This document shows positions 15,440 through 20,646 of a stretch of DNA of 20,646 nt, piece after piece (within the stretch, counting starts at the first letter, position 1; each line of letters opens with the position of its first letter). The position numbers and the translations under genes were made by a program. The notes under the pieces were generated by a model, which saw only the letters and a list, made by a program, of their open reading frames with translations, was not told the DNA's origin and did not search any database. Origin of the DNA: CAYWNA01 sp964459305. GTDB taxonomy: Bacteria; Planctomycetota; Planctomycetia; Pirellulales; Pirellulaceae. Location: assembly GCA_964459305.1 (NCBI GenBank), contig CAYWNA010000242.1, positions 1 through 20,646 of the forward strand. The letters are read 5' to 3'.

Positions 15440-16492
15440 ATGGTTAGCGTGAGAGATCTATGTAGGAAGGCAGTGCTTCTCCGTCTTTCGTTTTCCCTTT
15501 CCCTCCTTGTTTCGTTTTCGGCAGCTGCTTGGGCCGAAGACACGGTTATCTACGCGACTGGTAAGGATGCTCGTGGGCGCGGTTCCGTGACCGGGACCGT
15601 CGTTGACTACACGGGCGAACATCTTGTGTTGCGCACGGCTTCCGGGCGCGATCAGACGATTGCAGCGTCTCGCGTGGTCGAAATCAAGACCGCGCGTACC
15701 CCGGAACAAGTGGCGGGCGATGGATTCGCGCGGGCTGGCCAACACGAAAAAGCAGTGAACAGCTACCTGGCCGCCTTGCGTGACGAACGGCGTGTCTGGG
15801 TACGACGGCAGATCATGGCACAGTGCGTACGGTGTTTCTGCGAATGTGGACAGTTTGATCGAGCGGTCGAGGGATTTCTGCCATTGTGGCGCAGCGATCC
15901 CCAAACACAGTATTTCGACGTCATTCCTCTCTCATGGTCACCGCACCAGCCATCGCTCACTTTCAAGCAAAAGGCTAGGGCGTGGCTGGAGGACGAACAG
16001 GACTCCGCCGCAAGACTTCTGGGAGCGAGTTGGCTCTTGTCGACGGATGCACGTGAGGCGGCCATTGCCGCGCTACGCGGGCTGACCTCGGACGCCGACG
16101 CGCGCGTGGCAACGATGGCCGAAACGCAGTTGTGGCGTACCCGCGTCGTGACTGCGAAGCCGCAGGACGTCAATCGCTGGCGAAGCCTTATCGCACGAAC
16201 GCCGGAAGGGCTACGGGCAGGGCCCTACTACATCCTGGGACGAGCCCTGGCGGCTCTGGGGCAAAGCGAGCAAGCCGCGTTGGCATTTTTGCGTGTGCCG
16301 ATCCTGTACCCGGTACACGGTCGGTTGGCGGCGGCTGCCCTATTGTCCGCCGGCCGAGAATTGGAAAGAATCGGTCAGACAAAACAGGCCGTGACGGTAT
16401 ATCAGGAAGTTGCCCGCGATCACAGCGATGCGCCAGCAGCCGCGGAAGCGGCTAGCCGCTTGGAGAACCTCGCAGGTCAAGGCTCACCTTAG
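15440..16492 (+). CDS. Exported helical-repeat (TPR-like) protein
   Basis: A 350-residue protein with a signal peptide (LRLSFSLSLLVSFSAAAWA, then EDT). A small beta-rich N-terminal segment follows (VTGTVVDYTGEHLVLRTASG, ending in VVEIKT). The rest is alpha-helical and Ala-rich, with tetratricopeptide-like units such as GDGFARAGQHEKAVNSYLAA and a C-terminal pair (LGQSEQAALAFLRVPILYP; IGQTKQAVTVYQEVARDHSD) resembling YbgF/CpoB-type repeats. Such proteins are scaffolds in the periplasm; CpoB works with the Tol system, which fits the ExbB/TolQ and ExbD/TolR homologues just downstream. Exact partners are unknown. The ATG follows a G-rich ribosome-site region. It lies in the same direction as the VWA gene, 58 bases after it. 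Confidence 0.82.
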   Translation: MVSVRDLCRKAVLLRLSFSLSLLVSFSAAAWAEDTVIYATGKDARGRGSVTGTVVDYTGEHLVLRTASGRDQTIAASRVVEIKTARTPEQVAGDGFARAGQHEKAVNSYLAALRDERRVWVRRQIMAQCVRCFCECGQFDRAVEGFLPLWRSDPQTQYFDVIPLSWSPHQPSLTFKQKARAWLEDEQDSAARLLGASWLLSTDAREAAIAALRGLTSDADARVATMAETQLWRTRVVTAKPQDVNRWRSLIARTPEGLRAGPYYILGRALAALGQSEQAALAFLRVPILYPVHGRLAAAALLSAGRELERIGQTKQAVTVYQEVARDHSDAPAAAEAASRLENLAGQGSP

Positions 16493-16556
16493 AGCCTGGA
16501 GCACGACGCCCAGGGCTTGCCGTGACGGATTAAGGAATCTGATAGCAGGAAGATTG

Positions 16557-17396
16557 ATGACAAGAAAACCTCACTATCTCACTGTGCTTCTGGTGTGCTC
16601 ACTGGTCAGTGTCGCATTGTGTTCGTCCGGGGTGGACATCGCATTCGCACAGGGAGATTCCCCGGCTTCTGCGGCTTCGGCAGCCGGCTCGGAACCAGAA
16701 GCCGCGCCACAGGGCTTTTTCAGCATCATTTTTTCCGGCGGTTTGGTCGGTTTCACGATCGTGATGCTTCTGTTCGCCCTTTCGTTGACGGCCGCATACC
16801 TGGTGTTCGAGCACATCATGACAATCCGCCGCAGCGAACTGATGCCGGAGGGCCTCAGCGATCAAGTTCGTGATTTGCTGCAGGCCGGACGTGGGCCGGA
16901 GGCCGATCGGGTCTGCCGCGAACAACCAAGCTTCCTGTCGTTTGTGCTGCTGAACGGTTTGGCGGAATACGAGGGTGGCTGGCCGGTTGTCGAGAAGGCA
17001 ATGGAAGACGCTTCGGCCGAGCAGTCCGCGCGGCTGTTTCGCAAAATCGAGTACCTCTCGGTCATCGGCAATATCGCACCGATGGTCGGGCTGCTCGGCA
17101 CGGTGACGGGCATGATTTTCGCTTTCCAGCGAGTTGCCAGTACGCAAGGTTCCGCCGGTGCGGGCGATCTAGCCGAGGGCATTTACCAGGCGCTAGTTAC
17201 CACCGTGGGCGGACTGATCGTGGCTATTCCGTCATTGGGCGCCTTTGCCATCTTTCGGAACCGAGTCGACCAACTTGTGGCAGAAGCCGCATACATGGCC
17301 CAGCACGCTCTATCGCCGTTGAAACGTCTGCGGGCAAAAACCACGCCCGCTCCGACCACACTGCCACCGCCTCCACCGACCGAAGGAGGCAAGTGA
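16557..17396 (+). CDS. exbB: MotA/TolQ/ExbB-family proton channel protein
   Basis: A 279-residue inner-membrane subunit that, with ExbD-type partners, converts proton-motive force into mechanical work across the periplasm. It has an N-terminal signal-like segment (YLTVLLVCSLVSVALCSSG), an Ala/Ser/Pro-rich periplasmic linker, then three helices: GLVGFTIVMLLFALSLTAAY; a second beginning IGNIAPMVGLLGTVTGMIFA, the hallmark MotA/TolQ/ExbB signature; and QALVTTVGGLIVAIPSLGAF. A cytoplasmic domain lies between the first and second helices, and the C-terminal tail is Pro-rich. ATG 16557 follows CAGGAAG; an upstream in-frame extension to 16410 overlaps the previous gene and was rejected. The stop TGA overlaps the ExbD start (TGATG), so translation is probably coupled. 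Confidence 0.93.
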   Translation: MTRKPHYLTVLLVCSLVSVALCSSGVDIAFAQGDSPASAASAAGSEPEAAPQGFFSIIFSGGLVGFTIVMLLFALSLTAAYLVFEHIMTIRRSELMPEGLSDQVRDLLQAGRGPEADRVCREQPSFLSFVLLNGLAEYEGGWPVVEKAMEDASAEQSARLFRKIEYLSVIGNIAPMVGLLGTVTGMIFAFQRVASTQGSAGAGDLAEGIYQALVTTVGGLIVAIPSLGAFAIFRNRVDQLVAEAAYMAQHALSPLKRLRAKTTPAPTTLPPPPPTEGGK

Positions 17397-17824
17397 TGCG
17401 AGTTCCCAGCAACTTGCGCAGCGGTCAGTTTGGTTTCAACATGACGCCGATGATCGACGTCGTTTTTTTGCTGATCATTTTCTTTCTGGTGTCCAGCCAC
17501 CTGGCCAAACAGGAAGCACAAATGGACCTGCCATTGCCCGTGGCGGAAAGCGGATCGGAGCAGGTTGAGGAGCAAACACGGCGCGTCACGATCAATGTTG
17601 TCCACGACGGGAGCCTGCTTTTGGCGGGCAAGACGGTGCTGCCGCGGGAACTCGAACGGCGACTACGAGCCGCATCGTCTGAAAGTGGTCCGGATTTGGA
17701 GTTGCGAATTCGCAGCGACCGGAGTGTGGCCTACCGCCATGTCGAGCCGATCATGTTGGCTTGCGCCCGCGCGGGCATCTGGAACGTGACGTTTGCCGTC
17801 TACCATCCAAAGGACGTTCGCTGA
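17396..17824 (+). CDS. exbD: ExbD/TolR-family protein, first copy
   Basis: A 142-residue single-pass inner-membrane protein. A short cytoplasmic N-terminus leads into MTPMIDVVFLLIIFFLVSSH, whose Asp is the conserved proton-carrying residue of ExbD/TolR. A periplasmic domain of about 100 residues follows, including the typical VTINVVHDGSLLLAGK strand pattern. ATG 17396 overlaps the ExbB stop and follows AGGAGG at the right distance; a GTG three bases earlier is in frame but less likely. It should form the stator or channel with ExbB and the second ExbD. Confidence 0.93.
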   Translation: MRVPSNLRSGQFGFNMTPMIDVVFLLIIFFLVSSHLAKQEAQMDLPLPVAESGSEQVEEQTRRVTINVVHDGSLLLAGKTVLPRELERRLRAASSESGPDLELRIRSDRSVAYRHVEPIMLACARAGIWNVTFAVYHPKDVR

Positions 17825-18279
17825 TGCGCAAACATTCGGTCTATACCGAGCGACGATCAGAGTTGGACGTCAAGATGACGCCCATGATTGACGTTGTGTT
17901 CTTGCTGCTCGTATTCTTCGTGTGGACGGCCAGCTTCCATGTCGTCGAGCACATTCTGCCAAGCAGCGTTTCCGCGCTCCGCGGAAGCGAGCCTGCCGAT
18001 CAGACCGCAACACCGCCACCCGACGGAGATTTCGATGACGTTGTGATTCGCATCCTCTGGTCGGACACCCAGCCGGCATGGCGAGTGAACGACGAGCCAA
18101 TGAACAGCCTGGCCGAAGTCCGCGCCAGTCTAGCGGGAATCGCACAAGTCAAACCTGACGCTACTGTGATTCTGCACCCGGAACAGGAGGCCCCTCTGGG
18201 ATGCGTGATTGACGTGTACGACATCACTCGGATCGAAGGTTTCGAAAAGGTACAGTTCGCAGCGTCAGAGGAGGTCTAG
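17824..18279 (+). CDS. exbD: ExbD/TolR-family protein, second copy
   Basis: A 151-residue protein of the same family as its neighbour but clearly diverged. The conserved segment VKMTPMIDVVFLLLVFFVW holds the proton-carrying Asp, followed by a periplasmic domain with a Pro/Asp-rich insert (ATPPPDGDFDD). Its ATG overlaps the previous stop (ATGA), so the two are translated together. Paired ExbD copies next to one ExbB are common in planctomycetes and suggest a channel with two different ExbD subunits (inference). It is the last intact gene of the run; the oxidoreductase relic starts 20 bases later. Confidence 0.92.
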   Translation: MRKHSVYTERRSELDVKMTPMIDVVFLLLVFFVWTASFHVVEHILPSSVSALRGSEPADQTATPPPDGDFDDVVIRILWSDTQPAWRVNDEPMNSLAEVRASLAGIAQVKPDATVILHPEQEAPLGCVIDVYDITRIEGFEKVQFAASEEV

Positions 18280-18299
18280 GCACAGCCAAGGAGAGAGTC

Positions 18300-18648
18300 A
18301 TGCAAAAGAAGTATCGCATCGGAGTCATTGGTCACACAGGACGTGGGAACTAACATCCTGCATGACACCATGTGGTCGCCCGGTCGTAGCGGCAAAAAAT
18401 GGATGCCGGTCAGTTCCCTGGGCATCGGCAAGGAAGAGCCACTGAACGATGGCGGCCTTCACGGCGGCAACGTTTTGGCCTGCCGTGACTTGATCGCTGC
18501 CATCGAGGAAGACCGATACCCCGAATGCAACGTACTAGAGGCACACAACACCGTGGAGATGATCGCGGCCGTATTCGAGTCGCACCGCCTTGGCGGTCCG
18601 GTCGAATTCCCACTGAAGAACCGAAAGAACCCGCTGGAACTGCTCTAG
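18300..18648 (+). pseudogene. Gfo/Idh/MocA oxidoreductase relic with its middle deleted
   Basis: ATG 18300, with a good ribosome site (AAGGAGAG at 18288-18295), opens a perfect family N-terminus, MQKKYRIGVIGHTGRGN, which normally continues into a Rossmann fold of the same oxidoreductases. Instead a TAA stop follows at once. A different frame then encodes only the C-terminal tail of such a protein (from about NILHDTMWSPGRSGKKWMPV to KNPLELL, TAG at 18646-18648). Family members are about 350-450 residues, so roughly 230-320 residues are missing and the join near 18350 is out of frame. The result would be a 17-residue peptide. This is either a real internal deletion or a collapsed assembly between related genes. 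Confidence 0.85.
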
Positions 18649-18685
18649 CCGGTTCAACAGACCAACAGACAGCCCCTATCCCCGC

Positions 18686-18715
18686 TTGACGGGCAGCCGG
18701 CAAGTTGGACAGAAT
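18686..18715 (+). promoter_or_regulatory. Possible promoter for the tRNA-Val gene
   Basis: TTGACG at 18686-18691 (5 of 6) and CAGAAT at 18710-18715 (4 of 6) are spaced by 18 bases, about 56 bases before the mature tRNA. No other candidate stands out in the 122-base spacer 18649-18770. Confidence 0.33.
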
Positions 18716-18770
18716 TAGTGTTGTTCGGGGATACCGCAGCCGATACCAAGGTGATCCCCACAACACGCAC

Positions 18771-18844
18771 GGGCGGTTAGCTCAGTTGGCTAGAGCGCCA
18801 CGTTGACATCGTGGAAGTCGTTGGTTCAAATCCAATACCGCCCA
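18771..18844 (+). tRNA. tRNA-Val (anticodon GAC)
   Basis: The full cloverleaf can be drawn by eye: acceptor GGGCGGT with ACCGCCC, D-arm GCTC/GAGC, anticodon stem CCACG/CGTGG around the loop TTGACAT (anticodon GAC, decoding GUC), and T-arm GTTGG/CCAAT around TTCAAAT, with one G-U pair. Discriminator base A is at 18844. The 3' CCA is not encoded. Its 3' half lies directly before a tyrosine recombinase gene, making it the likely attachment site of an integrative element. Confidence 0.96.
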
Positions 18845-18918
18845 CTTGCCACAAGTCCAGCCGAAACCAAGAGTTACGTTACCTGCCGATGGTCGGCAGT
18901 GCGGCTTTTCCCGAAGTC

Positions 18919-18942
18919 CAAAAACCGTACATACGGTTTTTG
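18919..18942. promoter_or_regulatory. Perfect 24-base palindrome before the integrase gene
   Basis: Arms CAAAAACCGTA and TACGGTTTTTG are exact complements around two bases. It ends 8 bases before the integrase ribosome site (AAGGAG, 18951-18956). As DNA it suits a dimeric repressor and could be the integrase operator. As RNA the stem ends in a U run and could terminate the tRNA transcript. The sequence supports both readings. Confidence 0.6.
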
Positions 18943-18962
18943 AACCGAAGAAGGAGCTGCAA

Positions 18963-20240
18963 ATGCCACGGTCTGCCAACTACGTCCCGAAATACTGTAA
19001 GCACAGGGGTAGCGGTCAAGCTGTCGTCACCATCCGGGGAAAAGATCACTATTTAGGCCCCTACGGCACCAAGGGAAGCCGCCTTGAGTACGATCGTCTT
19101 ATCATGGAATGGCTGGCCGCTGGCCGCCCTGCCGACGATCCCGAGTCCGATGATCTGAACGTCAAAGACATCGTTCTCGCCTTCTGGAAATTCGCCAAAA
19201 AGCACTACCGCAAGAACGGCGAGCCCACCGGGACCGCCGAAAACTACAAGCCGGTTCTGCGCCTGCTGCGCCGCTACTACGGCAACACGCCCGCCGCCAG
19301 TTTCGGACCCAAGGCCATAAAGGCGCTGCGTCACAAGATGATGCTCGAGGGCAATAGCCGCCGGTACATCAACGACAACGTAGACCGCATCCGGCGTGCA
19401 TTCCGTTGGGCCGCATCCGAGGAGTTAATCCCCGCCGAAGTGGTCGTTTCGCTGGCCACGGTGGAAAGTCTCCCCAAAGGCCGTAGCGAGGCCCGGGAGA
19501 CAAAGCCGGTTCCACCCGTTGATGATCAGATTGTAGACACCACCTTGCCCCATCTACCGTTGGTAGTCGCGGACATGGTGCGTTTTCAACGGTTGACTGG
19601 AGCCAGACCCGGTGAGGTCTGCAATCTCCGCCCGTGCGATGTGGACCGATCCGGCGATGTTTGGCTTTACAGCCCAGAGAGCCACAAGACGGAGCATCAC
19701 GGCAAGCAGCGGGTTGTCTGTATTGGACCCCGAGCGCAAGACATTCTCCGCCCCTATCTCTTGCGGGAATCATCTGCCTATTGTTTCTCGCCTGCCGAAA
19801 GCGAACGCAAACGGAATGCCGCACGGCGAGAAGCCCGGCAATCGCCCATGACCCCATCACAGGCCGCCCGCAAACTGAAACCGGATAGGAAACGATCACC
19901 CAAGGACCGCTACACAAACAACACTTACCGCCGTGCGATCGAGCGGGCTTGCGACTTGGCATTTCCGCCCCCGCCCGCGCTGGCCCGCCAAGAAGGCGAG
20001 ACTGCCAAGCAGTGGAATGAACGGTTGACGGACAAGCAGCGCGAACAACTGAAACTTTGGCGCCCTGCCAACCGTTGGGCACCGAACCAACTACGGCACA
20101 CTGCCGGAACGGAGATTAGAAAGCGGTTTGGTCTGGAAGGTGCCCAAGTCGCGCTAGGTCACAGCAAGGCCAACGTCACAGAGATTTACGCCGAGCGGGA
20201 TTTGTCCAAGGCAATGGAAATCGCCCGGCAAGTGGGTTAG
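18963..20240 (+). CDS. int: Tyrosine recombinase (integrase) of an integrative element
   Basis: This 425-residue site-specific recombinase would insert and excise a mobile element, most likely at the adjacent tRNA-Val gene. The N-terminal part is basic and probably binds arm sites. A SAM-like core-binding domain follows (about 60-170, AENYKPVLRLLRRYYG). Catalytic residues: Arg215 in TGARPGE, Lys242 in SHKTEHHGK, Arg378 and His379 in NQLRHTAGT, His400 in LGHS, and nucleophile Tyr409 in TEIYAERD. The usual first His of the HxxR motif is Asn375, a known variation. An insert of about 90 residues between the Lys and the HxxR motif (rich in Arg and Lys, RKRNAARREARQSP) is longer than in short phage integrases. 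ATG 18963 has AAGGAG with ideal spacing; the frame runs back to 18846 but that part lacks a site. Confidence 0.95.
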   Translation: MPRSANYVPKYCKHRGSGQAVVTIRGKDHYLGPYGTKGSRLEYDRLIMEWLAAGRPADDPESDDLNVKDIVLAFWKFAKKHYRKNGEPTGTAENYKPVLRLLRRYYGNTPAASFGPKAIKALRHKMMLEGNSRRYINDNVDRIRRAFRWAASEELIPAEVVVSLATVESLPKGRSEARETKPVPPVDDQIVDTTLPHLPLVVADMVRFQRLTGARPGEVCNLRPCDVDRSGDVWLYSPESHKTEHHGKQRVVCIGPRAQDILRPYLLRESSAYCFSPAESERKRNAARREARQSPMTPSQAARKLKPDRKRSPKDRYTNNTYRRAIERACDLAFPPPPALARQEGETAKQWNERLTDKQREQLKLWRPANRWAPNQLRHTAGTEIRKRFGLEGAQVALGHSKANVTEIYAERDLSKAMEIARQVG

Positions 20241-20252
20241 AGTTTCGACAAG

Positions 20253-20311
20253 AGCGGGTCTAGGGAACGCGACCCGAAAGCCAGTATCCCGACTGGCCCG
20301 ACCCGCTTTTT
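20253..20311 (+). terminator. Intrinsic terminator with nested and alternative pairing
   Basis: AGCGGGTC (20253-20260) pairs with GACCCGCT (20300-20307), followed by a T run to 20311. Inside, GCCAGT and ACTGGC (20280-20297) form a second hairpin. A competing hairpin pairs CGGGTC (20255-20260) with GACCCG (20271-20276). It begins 12 bases after the integrase stop and would end its transcript. The two mutually exclusive pairings could allow control of read-through into the next gene. Confidence 0.65.
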
Positions 20312-20345
20312 CCTTCTCCATCGGGACCGCTACGGGAAGTGGGTC

Positions 20346-20646
20346 ATGACAACGGGAAACGGCCGCGTCTTTGGGCAGAGGCTTTCCGAATCGGAAACGC
20401 AAAAGGTGGAACGGTTACTGCGCAACGGCAATGGAACGCGCACGTATCGGAGCATCGCAGACGAAACCGGCGTCGGCCGAGAAACTGTCGCGAGAATCGC
20501 GAAACGCATCGGCATCGGCTCGCCAAACAGTATTGCAGTCCCTAACGGGCTGACCGCCGTGGCCAGAAGTACGCGCCTGTTTGGACAACGCCTTTCCGAA
20601 TCGGAAACGCAAAAGGTGGAACGGTTACTGCGCAACGGCAATGGAA
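20346..20646 (+). CDS. Partial helix-turn-helix protein with 70-residue repeats
   Basis: From ATG 20346 the frame stays open through the end of the window (over 100 codons, no stop). Residues 34-54 (YRSIADETGVGRETVARIAK, then R) match a resolvase-type or transposase-type helix-turn-helix, preceded by a charged helix (SESETQKVERLLRNG). The start of the unit recurs 70 codons later: RVFGQRLSES at 7-16 and RLFGQRLSES at 77-86, so the protein likely has two or more HTH units in tandem. It lies 105 bases after the integrase, in the same direction, and may be the element's regulator or excision factor (inference). The ribosome site is weak (GGGAAG). The last 55 bases are an exact copy of 20382-20436, so the sequence beyond is unresolved. 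Confidence 0.7.
   Translation, partial: MTTGNGRVFGQRLSESETQKVERLLRNGNGTRTYRSIADETGVGRETVARIAKRIGIGSPNSIAVPNGLTAVARSTRLFGQRLSESETQKVERLLRNGNG
20382..20436 (+). repeat. 55-base exact direct repeat, copy 1
   Basis: Identical to 20592-20646, with a period of 210 bases (70 codons, in frame). The base just before differs (G at 20381, C at 20591), so the exact match is 55 bases up to the contig end. Confidence 0.97.
20592..20646 (+). repeat. 55-base exact direct repeat, copy 2, at the contig end
   Basis: This copy finishes exactly at the last base of the window. A 55-base exact end repeat is what a de Bruijn graph with k = 55 leaves when it cannot choose the path out of a repeated k-mer. True copy number may be higher. 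Confidence 0.97.

Noticed and set aside
20330..20641. Minus-strand frame of 103 residues at the contig end
   Set aside because: It is internally repeated only because the plus-strand repeat is; the plus strand gives a recognisable HTH.
1..20646. CRISPR array, restriction-modification, toxin-antitoxin or known defence genes
   Set aside because: No regularly spaced repeats and no such domains were seen; the only repeats are the palindromic clusters, short direct repeats and the 210-base period at the end.

Overview
The window looks like one complete metagenomic contig from a planctomycete, probably Pirellulales-like. This is inferred from gene content: formylglycine-type sulfatases, one carrying C-terminal HEAT repeats; a Tat-exported Gfo/Idh/MocA oxidoreductase; a von Willebrand A / repeat protein / ExbB / ExbD / ExbD cluster; and short GC-rich dispersed palindromic repeats. 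No rRNA or marker gene is present to confirm it. Both ends show assembly effects. Bases 1-47 match the Illumina TruSeq index-7 adapter with four mismatches, and the last 55 bases exactly repeat 20382-20436, as expected when a de Bruijn assembler stops at a repeat with k = 55.

Layout. (1) 48-2361, +: 3' part of an autotransporter-like surface protein (Gly-rich region, passenger beta repeats, beta-barrel), broken by a one-base frameshift in a G run near 2099-2104. (2) 2371-2542: a cluster of inverted repeats that also supplies the stop codon of the next gene. (3) 2535-7343, -: tripartite efflux pair, RND permease and membrane-fusion protein, separated by a hairpin; no outer-membrane factor or regulator is in the window. 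(4) 7609-9228, -: exported arylsulfatase, divergent from (5) 9426-10592, +: M20 amidohydrolase with a good predicted promoter. (6) 10896-14199, +: two-gene unit of a Tat-exported oxidoreductase and a sulfatase-HEAT fusion. (7) 14359-18279, +: five-gene run of membrane-anchored VWA protein, exported helical-repeat protein, MotA/TolQ/ExbB proton channel and two ExbD proteins, the last three translationally coupled or nearly so. (8) 18300-18648: Gfo/Idh/MocA relic missing its whole middle. (9) 18771-18844: tRNA-Val(GAC), followed immediately by a tyrosine recombinase (18963-20240), a terminator with alternative pairing, and a partial gene for a protein with a helix-turn-helix and a 70-residue in-frame repeat. 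Region 9 is the likely end of an integrative element inserted at the tRNA gene; the rest lies beyond the contig.

Functional reading. Regions 4-6 fit degradation of sulfated polysaccharide or related organic matter: sulfatases remove sulfate, and the oxidoreductase and amidohydrolase act on sugars or amides. Regions 3 and 7 are envelope systems for efflux and for proton-motive-force-driven work. The most unusual parts are the tRNA-adjacent element with its repeat-containing regulator, and the two assembly-related ends. I do not see a clearly new multi-gene defence or biosynthetic system.
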